Positions 43,271-51,089 of a stretch of DNA of 64,000 nt are shown one piece after another (position 1 is the stretch's first letter; each line of letters opens with the position of its first letter). Both the position numbers and the translations under genes were made by a program. This DNA comes from DATKRB01 sp035532415 (lineage in GTDB: Bacteria; Actinomycetota; Acidimicrobiia; Acidimicrobiales; RAAP-2): NCBI GenBank assembly GCA_035532415.1, contig DATKRB010000024.1, positions 1 to 64,000 on the forward strand. Reading direction: 5' to 3'. The notes under the pieces were generated by a model. It was not told the origin of the DNA and searched no databases. It worked only from the letters and a program-made list of their open reading frames with translations.

Positions 43271-44961
43271 CAGAAGAACTTCCCGTGGCTGAGCTGCTCG
43301 ACGATCGGGCCGAGCGAGACGGCGGGGAAGAAGGTCAGACCTCCGATGATCAGGATGACGCCGATCGTGAGGCCGACGAACATGCCGTTGTCGGTCCTGA
43401 AGGTCCCGAGCGATTCGGCAACGACGTTCTTGGCCGCCAGGGAGCCGGCCAGGGCAAGGACCGGGATCATGATGGCGAAGCGGCCGAGAAGCATATCGAT
43501 CCCGCCGACCACGTTGTAGAAGGCCGTGTTCCCGGTCAGGCCACCGAACGCCGACCCGTTGTTGTTGGCCTGCGAGGTCAGCCCGTAGAGGATCTCGGTG
43601 AACCCGTGGGGTCCACCGTTCAGGGGACCGGCTCGCCCGGCGTGGACCGAGACCGCCACGGCCGTGAGGACGAGCACGATCAAGGGCATCACCAGCGACC
43701 CCAGGCCGGCCAGTTTCACTTCCCTGGCCTGGATCTTCTTGCCCAGGTACTCGGGCGTTCGCCCGATCATCAACCCGCCGATGAACACGGCGATCACCGC
43801 GTAGAGCAGGATCGTGTAGAGCCCGCTCCCGGTGCCGCCGGGGGTCACCTCGCCCAGCATCATCCCGGTCAGCAGGCCGAAGCCGCCCATCGGGGTGAAC
43901 GAGTCGTAGGAGGCGTCGGCCGAGCCGGTCGACGTGTTGGTCGACGCCACCCCGAACAGGGCGGTGGAAGTGTCCCCGAAGCGGACCTCCTTGCCCTCGG
44001 TGTTGCCCGTGACCTGTTGGTGGATACCGGCGTCGGCGACTGCCGGGTTGCCCTGGTGCTCGGCGTAGGAGGTGAACCCCACCCAGGAGGCGAAGATGAT
44101 GACCATCGCCGCCAGCAGGGCCACCCCGTGGCGCACGCTCCCCACCATCTTGCCGAAGGTGTAGGTGAGGGAGAAGGGGATCACCAGCAGCAGGAAGATC
44201 GACAGCCAGTTGGTGAGGCCGGTGGGGTTCTCGAACGGGTGGGCGGAGTTGGCGTTGAGGAACCCTCCACCATCGGTCCCCAGTTGCTTGATCGCCTCCA
44301 TGAAGCCGATCGGGCCCCTCGGGATGGTCTGGGTCACCCCGTTCAGCGAGTTGTGGATGGTGACCGGGCCGGCCAGCGTTTGGACCGCGCCCTGGCCGAC
44401 GAAGACGATCCCGGCCACAAAGGCCGCCGGGAGCAGTATGTAGAGCAGGCACCGGGTGATATCCACCCAGAAGTTGCCGATGGTCGGCGAGCTCCGGCGT
44501 GAGAAGCCCCGGACGAGGGCGATGGCCACGGCGATGCCGACAGCAGGGCTCACGAACTGCTGCACCGTCAGGGCGCCCATCTGGGAGAAGTACGACATGG
44601 TCGTCTCCCCCCCGTAGTTCTGCCAGTTGGTGTTGGTGACGAACGACGTCGCGGTGTTGAACGAGAGAGCCGGTGGCACCGCACCGAGATGTTGGGGGTT
44701 GAGCGGAAGCGAGCCCTGGATCCTGACGATCAGGTAGGTCAGCAGGATCGAGACGGCGGAGAAGACGACCAGGGACCCCGCATAGCGCCTCCAGGTCTGC
44801 TCCTGGTCGGGACCCGTGCCGAGCGCCTTGTACACCGGACGTTCGGCCCAGGCCAGGTAGTGGACACGGTCTTCGAAGACCGCCGCCATGTAGGAGCCCA
44901 GGTACCGCCACGCCAAGCCGAGAGCGATGGCCAGGGCGACGATCGTCCAGAAGAACCCCAC
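43270..44961 (-). CDS. kdpA: KdpA, potassium-binding subunit
   Basis: A 563-residue membrane protein with ten or so helices and the repeated selectivity-filter segments of KdpA, such as ALSFNTATSFVTNTNWQNY and LGTDGGGFLNANSAHPFENP. It forms the channel-like K+ pathway of the KdpFABC pump. The GTG at 44961 lies directly after the kdpF stop (44962), so both are coupled. Length matches the family. Confidence 0.97.
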   Translation of the reverse strand: MGFFWTIVALAIALGLAWRYLGSYMAAVFEDRVHYLAWAERPVYKALGTGPDQEQTWRRYAGSLVVFSAVSILLTYLIVRIQGSLPLNPQHLGAVPPALSFNTATSFVTNTNWQNYGGETTMSYFSQMGALTVQQFVSPAVGIAVAIALVRGFSRRSSPTIGNFWVDITRCLLYILLPAAFVAGIVFVGQGAVQTLAGPVTIHNSLNGVTQTIPRGPIGFMEAIKQLGTDGGGFLNANSAHPFENPTGLTNWLSIFLLLVIPFSLTYTFGKMVGSVRHGVALLAAMVIIFASWVGFTSYAEHQGNPAVADAGIHQQVTGNTEGKEVRFGDTSTALFGVASTNTSTGSADASYDSFTPMGGFGLLTGMMLGEVTPGGTGSGLYTILLYAVIAVFIGGLMIGRTPEYLGKKIQAREVKLAGLGSLVMPLIVLVLTAVAVSVHAGRAGPLNGGPHGFTEILYGLTSQANNNGSAFGGLTGNTAFYNVVGGIDMLLGRFAIMIPVLALAGSLAAKNVVAESLGTFRTDNGMFVGLTIGVILIIGGLTFFPAVSLGPIVEQLSHGKFF

Positions 44962-45051
44962 CTAAAACCACTCCGGCTTGAACATCGCCACGCCGAGATA
45001 GATGAACATGATGATCGAGAGCGCGAGCAGGATGCCCTGTACGTCGGTCAT
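44962..45051 (-). CDS. kdpF: KdpF, small stabilising subunit
   Basis: A 29-residue single-helix peptide beginning MTDVQGILLALSIIMFIYL and ending MFKPEWF, the size and build of KdpF, which stabilises the KdpABC complex. It ends one base before the kdpA start. Its ATG overlaps the stop of a second tiny frame upstream (GTATGACC). Confidence 0.9.
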   Translation of the reverse strand: MTDVQGILLALSIIMFIYLGVAMFKPEWF

Positions 45052-45131
45052 ACCCGGTCGAGCGCCCAGATGAGGCCGAGCATGGCCGCCGTGAAGGCCG
45101 CCGTGCCCAGCACCACGAGGAGATCTGCCAT
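45048..45131 (-). CDS. 27-residue membrane peptide upstream of KdpF
   Basis: A small open frame (ATG at 45131, stop at 45048) encoding MADLLVVLGTAAFTAAMLGL and ending IWALDRV, a single hydrophobic helix with a short charged C-terminus. Its TGA overlaps the kdpF ATG by four bases (ATGA). The overlap, hydrophobicity and position as first frame of the kdp operon support a real gene. Similar mini-peptides ending LDRV or close to it precede kdpF in other actinobacteria, from memory. It could be a further subunit or a translational leader. Confidence 0.65.
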   Translation of the reverse strand: MADLLVVLGTAAFTAAMLGLIWALDRV

Positions 45132-45153
45132 GGGTCGATCATCCCCCTGCCGC

Positions 45154-45202
45154 CCTGAACAGGATCTCAACAGGCGCCCCAGGGCCCTGAATAATTCCTG
45201 AA
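45154..45202 (-). promoter_or_regulatory. Putative KdpE binding region (two 11-base-period direct repeats)
   Basis: On the minus strand, TTCAGG-AATTA-TTCAGG (45202-45186) and CCTGTT-GAGAT-CCTGTT (45174-45158) are each direct repeats whose starts are 11 bases apart. That is the spacing expected for tandem binding by an OmpR-family regulator such as KdpE. They lie 23-71 bases before the mini-peptide gene, between the divergent kdp operon and kdpE. Confidence 0.55.
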
Positions 45203-45350
45203 CGGTCCCTTCCCGCCCTACGGGCGACCGGGTCCCGTAGGACAATGGGGAGGTGCGCAACGGCTCCGCCGGATCGATGGCAGGCAGGTGAGGCGATCGC
45301 CGACCTTCGTCCCACGCCGGGCGGACGACCGGGGCGGGCGGTAGCCGTCG

Positions 45351-46046
45351 ATGGCAAAGGTCCTTGTCATCGACGACGACCGGTCGCTCCTGCGGGCCCT
45401 CCGCCTCGGGCTGAAAGCCCACGGCCACGAGGTGATCACCTCGGTCGGCGGCGAGGACGGGATCTCACAGACCGCTCTGGGCTCGCCCGAGGTCGTCGTC
45501 CTCGATCTGGGCCTGCCCGACCTCGACGGGCTGACGGTCTGCAGGAGGATCCGCCGGTGGAGCCGAGTGCCGATCATCGTCCTGTCGGCCACCGGGGCCG
45601 AGGACCGGAAGGTCGCGGCCCTCGACGGGGGAGCCGACGACTACGTCACGAAGCCCTTCGGGATGGCGGAGCTCGAAGCCCGAATTCGCGCTGCGGTCCG
45701 CAACCGCCGAGCCGACCCCGACGACGCGGTCCCGGCGACCCTCTCGGTCGGTCCCCTCCGGCTCGACCTGGTGCATCACGAGGCTCACCTGCAAGGCGCC
45801 CACGTCGAGCTCACTGCGAGGGAGTTCGACGTGCTCTCCTTCCTGACCCGCCACGCCGGCAAGACGTGCACCCACCAGATGGTCCTCTCGGCCGTGTGGG
45901 GAACGGGCTACGGGACCGAGGCGCAGTACCTCCACGCCTATGTGCACCGGCTGCGTCAGAAGCTCGAGGACCCGGCGGGCCGGCTGATCCGAACCGCTCC
46001 GGGCGTCGGCTACAGCCTGAGCGCCGACCCGGATGTCGAACGATGA
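45351..46046 (+). CDS. kdpE: KdpE-like response regulator (OmpR/PhoB family)
   Basis: A 231-residue response regulator. Receiver domain: acidic pair in KVLVIDDDRSLLRAL, phospho-Asp in VVVLDLGLPDLDG (about residue 52), conserved Thr/Ser in IIVLSATGAED and Lys in DDYVTKPFG. C-terminal OmpR-type winged helix (about 130-225): LTAREFDVLSFLTRHAGKTC and AEAQYLHAYVHRLRQKLEDP-like segment ending GVGYSLSADP. It is divergent from kdpFABC, which supports the KdpE call. No full-length histidine kinase is seen next to it. Confidence 0.9.
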   Translation: MAKVLVIDDDRSLLRALRLGLKAHGHEVITSVGGEDGISQTALGSPEVVVLDLGLPDLDGLTVCRRIRRWSRVPIIVLSATGAEDRKVAALDGGADDYVTKPFGMAELEARIRAAVRNRRADPDDAVPATLSVGPLRLDLVHHEAHLQGAHVELTAREFDVLSFLTRHAGKTCTHQMVLSAVWGTGYGTEAQYLHAYVHRLRQKLEDPAGRLIRTAPGVGYSLSADPDVER

Positions 46047-46062
46047 GCACCGCTCCCCCGGA

Positions 46063-47061
46063 TCAGGCGAGCAGCCTCCTCGCCGACTCGAGCAGTCCGG
46101 CGTTGCCGCCGGCGGTGGTGGTCTCCTCGCCCCGGCGTCGGGCGTTGCGGGCGATGAGCGCGCCGGCCGCAGCCTGCTTGTAGCGGACGAGGGCGGCGAA
46201 CCAGGTCAGGTCCTTCACCTCGGCGCCCCGGGCCGCCTGGTAGGTCGCGAGCAGTTCGGAGTCCCCGGGCATGCCGGGGCAGGCGACGCGGTTCAGCGAC
46301 TCGTCCGGATTGGCCATCATCAGGAACCAGGCCAGGTCGACGCGGGCATCACCACGTGACCAGATCTCCCAGTCGATCACCGACACCACCTCGTGACCGC
46401 GCGAGAGCGTGTTGCCCAACCGGTAGTCGCCGTGCAGCACTGCGGTCGGTCCCATGACGGGCACCGTGGCGGCCAGGCGCTCGGCGACGTCCTCGGTGCC
46501 CTCGCGCAGGTCCGGATCGCAGGCCGCGAAGGCGCCGACCCACCGGTCGAGCTCCGAGCCCAACGGGACCTCGGGCTCGTCGGCGAGACCGACGGCAGCG
46601 GGGTCGAGGGCGTGCAGCTCACCCAGGACGCGGGCGGCGTGGAGCTCGCGCTCGCGGACCTGACCGGCAGGCAGCTGTTGCTCCGGGGCGAGGAAGTTCG
46701 GTTCGATGCAGTCGCCGTCCTCGTAGGACATGACGAAGAACGGCGGGACCTCGGGCGGCGCGCCGGCGTGCTCGGCGAAGACCCTGGGCACGGGTACGGT
46801 GGTCGGTGCCAGGGCCCGCAGCACCCGCGCCTGGCGGAGGACGTCGCGGTTGCGCACCGGGTCGAGCCCGGCCGGCGCGACCTTGAGCACGACCTTCTGG
46901 CGATCGGCCCCGGGGGGCGAGAACGACGTCCAGTAGGTGATGCTCGAAGTGCCGCCCTGCAGTGGCGTGATCGGGCCCACCCCGCAGCCGGGGGCGACGC
47001 CGTCGAGCAGCTCGTTCGCCCGGGCCTGCAGCTCGGCGGTATCGATGGGCGTAGCTGGCAC
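46063..47061 (-). CDS. APH-fold phosphotransferase (ACAD10/11-like)
   Basis: A 332-residue aminoglycoside-phosphotransferase-fold protein: ITPLQGGTSSITYWTSF (nucleotide loop), FFVMSYEDGDCIEPNF, catalytic loop VLHGDYRLGNTL and metal-binding SVIDWEIWSRGDARVDLAWF. Members in acyl-CoA degradation regions phosphorylate 4-hydroxyacyl-CoA for later beta-oxidation. The many acyl-CoA genes here make that more likely than drug resistance, but this is inference. It is convergent with kdpE. Confidence 0.82.
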   Translation of the reverse strand: MPATPIDTAELQARANELLDGVAPGCGVGPITPLQGGTSSITYWTSFSPPGADRQKVVLKVAPAGLDPVRNRDVLRQARVLRALAPTTVPVPRVFAEHAGAPPEVPPFFVMSYEDGDCIEPNFLAPEQQLPAGQVRERELHAARVLGELHALDPAAVGLADEPEVPLGSELDRWVGAFAACDPDLREGTEDVAERLAATVPVMGPTAVLHGDYRLGNTLSRGHEVVSVIDWEIWSRGDARVDLAWFLMMANPDESLNRVACPGMPGDSELLATYQAARGAEVKDLTWFAALVRYKQAAAGALIARNARRRGEETTTAGGNAGLLESARRLLA

Positions 47062-47148
47062 GATGGTCCTCTCCCCCGCCGCGTCCGGCTGCGGCGCCGT
47101 ACGAGTATGGCCGAAATCGGTCGGCGACCCCGGCTGCCGCGCCGGCGC

Positions 47149-47190
47149 TTAGCCGGTGATGATCACCGTCTTTCCGGTGACGTCCACGTC
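47149..47190 (-). pseudogene. Possible SDR gene remnant
   Basis: Thirteen codons before a stop at 47149 read DVDVTGKTVIITG, the usual start of a short-chain dehydrogenase nucleotide-binding motif. No start codon precedes and no SDR sequence follows. It may be debris of a lost gene or chance. Confidence 0.2.
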
Positions 47191-47213
47191 CCCGCCCGTA
47201 CGGTCGCGCGCTC

Positions 47214-47243
47214 GTGCCTGCCTCCCGCCCGGGAGGCAGGCAC
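47214..47243 (-). terminator. Strong hairpin after the amidohydrolase gene
   Basis: Perfect 14-base inverted arms, GTGCCTGCCTCCCG (47214-47227) and CGGGAGGCAGGCAC (47230-47243), with a two-base centre. It lies 20 bases past the stop of the minus-strand amidohydrolase gene. No T-run, as is common in actinobacteria. Confidence 0.75.
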
Positions 47244-47263
47244 CCGGCGCGGCAGATATCTGC

Positions 47264-48568
47264 TCAGGCAGGCAGGTCGAGGAACCGGGCGAGGTTGCCT
47301 CGCATGATGGCATGGCGGTCCTCGTCGGTCAGCTTCTCGACCTGGCTGAGGTACATCGTCGGCTCGGGCAGGCCCTCGCCGTGCGGGAAGTCCGAACCGA
47401 AGACGATCGGCTTGGTCCCGACGATCTCGATGACCCGCTGGACGTTCTCCTCGGGGAACGGCGCCACGAAGCAGTGGTCCTTGAAGTACTCCGAGGGGCG
47501 GCGGGTCAGCTTGGCGAAGGTCCCCGGGCGTCCCATCATGAAGGCGTGGTCCATCTTCCGGATGAGGTAGGGCAGCCAGACGGTGCCCTGCTCGGAGAGC
47601 AGGAGCTGCATCTTCGGGAACCGCTCGAACCAGCCCTGGAGGATGGCAGCGCCCACGGTCTCCATGGCCGGCCGGTCGCCGTAGTAGAAGACCCACTGGA
47701 AGGCATCCATGTCGCCGAGCATGACCTCGGGCTCGTCCCAGTCCTCTCCCTGCTTCGCGTAGCGGGTCAGGGAAGCGAGGTGGGTCGACAGCTTGATGCC
47801 GGCCTCGTTGCAGATCGACCAGAACCGGTCGTTCTCCGGACGGAAAGGCGAGTGGAACATGGACGGACCAGTCGAGCACTGAATGACCTTGGGCACCTCG
47901 ATGCCCATGATGAGCTCGAGCTGCTTGAGCGCCTGCTCGGGGTCGGCGAAGGAGATGTAGGGCGGCGTGAAGAGCCGCTGCTCCGTGTTGAAGCCCCACA
48001 CCTCGCCCAGGTAGCGGTTCAGGGCGTTGAGGTTGGCGTACAGGCCCTCATAGTCGTCCTCGAACTCGGGCTCCGAGCCGGGCAACGTCGCGAAGTTGAC
48101 AGTGGCCTCGATACCCTGCGAGTCCATCACCGCGAGACGGTCGGACGGGTTGTCGAGGAACTCCTGGAGGGCCCGGTACTTCTTGGCGAACTCACGGCGC
48201 CCCTCGGTGTCGAGGCTCTTCAGGGGGTTCAGCTTGGTGAGCAGCGAGCCGGGGATGACGCCGACGCCCGCTTCAGGCGCCCCGTTGCCTTCCGTGTCGA
48301 CCTCGGCTCCCGCCCCCTTCACTCCCACATCGGCAAGGACCTCGGCGGAGCCCACGACCTGAAAGTTCTTGGCACGCCACTTCTTCGGTCGGCCGTTGTA
48401 GATCTGCTCCCACTTGCCTTCCTCGTTCTTCACCGTCCGGATGGCCATGTGCTTCTTGTCCGGGTCGATGTAACGCTCGTACGCGTCGCGGGCGGGCGTC
48501 GAGTGCTGATCGGCATCCATCATCAGGTACCCGAGCTCCTCGGGCACATGCGCATTGATCGTCGACAT
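47264..48568 (-). CDS. Amidohydrolase-2 family metal-dependent hydrolase
   Basis: A 434-residue TIM-barrel hydrolase. The metal-site start is LGYLMMDADQHSTPARDAYE; GIKLSTHLASLTRYAKQGEDW carries the mid-barrel His; PIVFGSDFPHGEGLPEPTMY is the C-terminal Asp/His motif. An insertion of about 50 residues near 40-110 (KKWRAKNFQVVGSAEV) is seen in this subgroup. The ATG at 48568 is preceded by AGGAAGG. An AT-rich operator-like palindrome lies 46 bases upstream. Substrate unknown. Confidence 0.85.
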   Translation of the reverse strand: MSTINAHVPEELGYLMMDADQHSTPARDAYERYIDPDKKHMAIRTVKNEEGKWEQIYNGRPKKWRAKNFQVVGSAEVLADVGVKGAGAEVDTEGNGAPEAGVGVIPGSLLTKLNPLKSLDTEGRREFAKKYRALQEFLDNPSDRLAVMDSQGIEATVNFATLPGSEPEFEDDYEGLYANLNALNRYLGEVWGFNTEQRLFTPPYISFADPEQALKQLELIMGIEVPKVIQCSTGPSMFHSPFRPENDRFWSICNEAGIKLSTHLASLTRYAKQGEDWDEPEVMLGDMDAFQWVFYYGDRPAMETVGAAILQGWFERFPKMQLLLSEQGTVWLPYLIRKMDHAFMMGRPGTFAKLTRRPSEYFKDHCFVAPFPEENVQRVIEIVGTKPIVFGSDFPHGEGLPEPTMYLSQVEKLTDEDRHAIMRGNLARFLDLPA

Positions 48569-48613
48569 TTGCCTGCCTTCCTCGACGGGCGGGCGGGTGG
48601 CCGCCATCCCTTA

Positions 48614-48629
48614 TTTGTACTTGTACCAA
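48614..48629. promoter_or_regulatory. Operator-like palindrome upstream of the amidohydrolase gene
   Basis: TTTGTAC-TT-GTACCAA has six of seven arm positions paired, in an AT-rich island (48611-48645) within GC-rich DNA. Position and symmetry fit a TetR- or GntR-type regulator site; no such regulator is encoded in the window. Confidence 0.45.
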
Positions 48630-48687
48630 ATCAAACATCTTTGAGGTTCCCAGTCAAGCGGGGCCACGACCGGGCCGGGATCGGCGT

Positions 48688-49521
48688 TCAGCCCAGGCCG
48701 GCGGCCTCCGCGAACTGCTCGATGCCCCGACGCGCCGTCCGGCTCCTCGTCCACGGGGTGACGACCAGACGGTCCACGCCGGCCGCTTCGTAGCGCCCGA
48801 CCAGATCGGCGTCGTACCCGGCGGACCATCCGGTGAGGAGCGTGATCTCGAGCGGCGGCTTGCCGATCTCCTCCCGGCGGCGCTGCAGGTCGCCGATCAG
48901 GTCGGCCGCCCGGTCCGGCCTTGGGGTCCCACCGAACCAACCGTCCCCGGCCTCCACGGCCCGGCGAAGGGAAGCCGGGCCGGAACCGCCGATCAGCAGG
49001 GGCGGGCGCGGGCGCTGGACGGGCTTGGGCTCGAACCCGGACGGGGGGATGTCGTAGTAGCGCCCGTGAAATTCGGGCCGATCGGCACCGAACAGCACGT
49101 TGAGGACCGCGATCATCTCGTCCATCCGGGGGCCGCGGGTGGCCCAGTCCTCACCGTTGGCGGTGTACTCGGCCTTGATGTTCCCGCTGCCGGCGCCCAC
49201 GGAGATCCGCCCCCCCGAGAGCACGTCGGCGGTGGCGATCGCCCGGGCCAGGTGGAAGGGGGAGTGCATCGGGAGCACCGCGACGCAGGTGCCCAGCCGC
49301 ACCCGGCTCGTCACCGCGGCGAGGTGGGACAGGGCGACCCACGGCTCGACGAAACGCGAGTCGGGCCGGAAATTGGCTCGGTCCCCCTCGGGCACGCCGT
49401 CGAACGGAACGATGACGTGCTCGCCGATCCACAACGACTCGAACCCGGACTCCTCGGCCAGCCGGGCGAGCCCGGCCATCTCCGTCGGGTGGACGGGCGT
49501 GAAATTGAGTCCGAATCGCAC
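48688..49521 (-). CDS. LLM-class F420-dependent oxidoreductase
   Basis: A 277-residue luciferase-like protein: MRFGLNFTPVHPTEMAGLARL, ESGFESLWIGEHVIVP, VTSRVRLGTCVAVLPMHSPFHLARAI and GGRISVGAGSGNIKAEYTANG. It is shorter than the gene at 16514 and belongs to a different LLM subgroup. F420 use is inferred from family and taxon. It lies upstream of the amidohydrolase on the same strand, 120 bases away, with an operator-like palindrome between them, so they may be regulated separately. Confidence 0.85.
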   Translation of the reverse strand: MRFGLNFTPVHPTEMAGLARLAEESGFESLWIGEHVIVPFDGVPEGDRANFRPDSRFVEPWVALSHLAAVTSRVRLGTCVAVLPMHSPFHLARAIATADVLSGGRISVGAGSGNIKAEYTANGEDWATRGPRMDEMIAVLNVLFGADRPEFHGRYYDIPPSGFEPKPVQRPRPPLLIGGSGPASLRRAVEAGDGWFGGTPRPDRAADLIGDLQRRREEIGKPPLEITLLTGWSAGYDADLVGRYEAAGVDRLVVTPWTRSRTARRGIEQFAEAAGLG

Positions 49522-49609
49522 TGGTCCCCCACGTCGACGAGCTCGCGCAGCCCGGCCGAAGGGACCCTACGCCCGGCGGGTCGCGAGCTCAAGCGGCCGG
49601 CGACCGTGA

Positions 49610-50431
49610 TCAGCCCTGCACGAGACCCATCGACGCCCGGATCGCCGTGTAGGCGGCCACGCCGACGAGCAGTACGGCGAACCAGTCGAGGCTCCGCTTC
49701 GGGTCGAGCCGGTCGGCGATCTCCTTGCCCGTGAGCACCCCGGCGACGGCGGCGATGGTGAACGGCAAGGCGACGCGCCAGTCGATCGACGTCGTGGCCA
49801 GGCGGGTGCTGAGCGCCACGGCCGAGTTGACCGCGATGACGAGCAGCGAGGTGCCGATCGCGTCTGGCATCGAGAGCCCGAGGACGAGGGTGAGCGCAGG
49901 GACGATGACGAACCCACCGCCGACGCCGAAGAGGCCGGTCACGAAGCCGACGACGGTCCCCGCCGCGAGCACCTTCGCGGCAGTCGCCGCGTCGACCCGG
50001 TGGAGCACGGCGACGTCCCCGCCCCCCGATCCGGCGGCGGCGAGGGCTCGTTCCTCGCCGACGCGGGTACAGGTGGGGCAGCCCACGAGCATCCGCCATG
50101 CGGCGATGACGACGAGGCCGCTGAAGGCCAGGAGCAGGAGGTCGGGGTTGAGATGCCGATTGAGGGCGCTCCCGGCGATGGAGCCGCCGATCCCGGCGAG
50201 GCCGAACGCGACCCCGGTGCCGACGCGGACCCGTCCGGCCCGGTAGTGGACGCCCATGCCCACGAGCGCCGCACAACCCACCAGGAGAAGGCTGGTCGTC
50301 GTCGCGCCCCGAACGCTCTGCCCTGCCGCGTAAACGAGCACCGGGACCGCCAGGACCGAGCCACCGCCACCCAGCGCGCCGAGGGAGACGCCGATGAGGA
50401 AGCCGAGCGGGGAGGTGAGCAGAACCCTCAC
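49610..50431 (-). CDS. TauE/SafE (TSUP) family sulfite/sulfonate exporter
   Basis: A 273-residue membrane protein with about eight hydrophobic segments in two repeats. Family motifs: FLIGVSLGALGGGGSVLAVP at the start and VGFVTGLFGVGGGFVIVPAL in the second half. TSUP proteins export sulfite, thiosulfate or related anions. The cytosolic loop has a CPTC pair. The GTG at 50431 overlaps the stop of the upstream mini-gene (GTGA), and the ArsR gene precedes, an arrangement known from sulfide-detoxification operons. Confidence 0.88.
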   Translation of the reverse strand: MRVLLTSPLGFLIGVSLGALGGGGSVLAVPVLVYAAGQSVRGATTTSLLLVGCAALVGMGVHYRAGRVRVGTGVAFGLAGIGGSIAGSALNRHLNPDLLLLAFSGLVVIAAWRMLVGCPTCTRVGEERALAAAGSGGGDVAVLHRVDAATAAKVLAAGTVVGFVTGLFGVGGGFVIVPALTLVLGLSMPDAIGTSLLVIAVNSAVALSTRLATTSIDWRVALPFTIAAVAGVLTGKEIADRLDPKRSLDWFAVLLVGVAAYTAIRASMGLVQG

Positions 50432-50613
50432 GCACCCGCCTCCGCCGTACCGTCACCGGCGACGGGCAGGCCGGCGGCGGACCAGGCGCCGAAGCCCCCG
50501 AGGACGTCGACGACCCGAGCGAAGCCGCTGGCGCGCAGCAGCGAGGTGGTCCGGTCGCCGACCAGGTAGCTGAACCGCGAGCGGCACCCGAGCTCGTACC
50601 GGCGAAAGAACAT
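50428..50613 (-). pseudogene. Internally deleted MBL-fold/rhodanese gene
   Basis: A 61-codon frame. Its first 20 residues (MFFRRYELGCRSRFSYLVGD) match the N-terminus of MBL-fold persulfide dioxygenase/rhodanese fusions. The rest (SLLRASGFARVVDVLGGFGA, then WSAAGLPV) is the C-terminal end of a rhodanese domain. Full-length fusions run to some 450 residues, so the whole MBL core and the rhodanese active-site Cys are missing by an in-frame deletion near 50550. The start has a GGGAG site and the stop overlaps the exporter start, so it may survive only as a translational coupler. Confidence 0.65.
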
Positions 50614-50629
50614 GGGTCCCGCTCCCTTC

Positions 50630-50971
50630 TCACCCACCGGCCCGGATGGCCCGGCGCCGGTCGAGCTCGTCACTCGTCACCTGGCGGAGCACCTCGATGG
50701 CGTCGACGACCCGGGGGTCACGGAGCGTGTAGATGGCCCGGTTCCCGTCCCGCTCGGCGTCGACCAGTCCCCGGTTTCGCAATACCGCCAGATGCTGGGA
50801 CACGTTGGACTGGGCCACGCCGAGGAGCTCGCACAGCTCGCCGACCGAGCGCGGCTCCACAGCCAGCGAGTAGAGGATCATGAGGCGCTTCGGGTGGTTG
50901 AGTGCCCGGCACACCCCGGCGGTCAGATCCTCGAGCTCCTCCCGCAGCATCGGGTCGAACGCCCCGGCCAT
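50630..50971 (-). CDS. ArsR/SmtB-family regulator (sulfide-responsive type likely)
   Basis: A 113-residue winged-helix repressor: LTAGVCRALNHPKRLMILYSL, GELCELLGVAQSNVSQHLAVL (recognition helix) and GLVDAERDGNRAIYTLRDPRV. A Cys in AGVCRAL and another in GELCELLG are candidate redox cysteines, as in the persulfide sensors SqrR and BigR. It heads the operon with the MBL-rhodanese remnant and the TauE exporter and is divergent from the DUF302 gene. The ATG at 50971 has an AGAGGGAGA site. Confidence 0.85.
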   Translation of the reverse strand: MAGAFDPMLREELEDLTAGVCRALNHPKRLMILYSLAVEPRSVGELCELLGVAQSNVSQHLAVLRNRGLVDAERDGNRAIYTLRDPRVVDAIEVLRQVTSDELDRRRAIRAGG

Positions 50972-51001
50972 GTACGTCTCCCTCTCCCTGGAGCACACCA
51001 T

Positions 51002-51017
51002 ATTCGCAATTGCGCAT
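51002..51017. promoter_or_regulatory. ArsR-type operator between the divergent sulfur genes
   Basis: ATTCGCAATTGCGCAT is a 16-base near-palindrome around a perfect CGCAATTGCG core. It has the form ATTC-N8-GCAT, close to the ATTC-N8-GAAT site recalled for SqrR. It lies 31 bases before the ArsR start and 72 before the DUF302 start. A second inverted pair (ATGTG/CACAT, 51016-51031) adjoins it. Confidence 0.55.
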
Positions 51018-51089
51018 GTGATGGAACACATCCGGGGCGGCCGTTGTTCCCTCATATACCCAGTGCCGACCAGAGACGAGAGGGGAACC

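Noticed and set aside
44837..44849. A 13-base match (GGACGTTCGGCCC) to the DosR-like box inside kdpA
   Set aside because: It lies within coding sequence near the kdpA N-terminus and encodes ordinary family residues (AERPVY). It shows that near matches can arise by chance in this base composition, which tempers the DosR claim.
47163..47180. TCACCG/CGGTGA hairpin as a second terminator
   Set aside because: Arms of six bases around a six-base loop are weak beside the 14-base hairpin at 47214, and it may be SDR remnant sequence.
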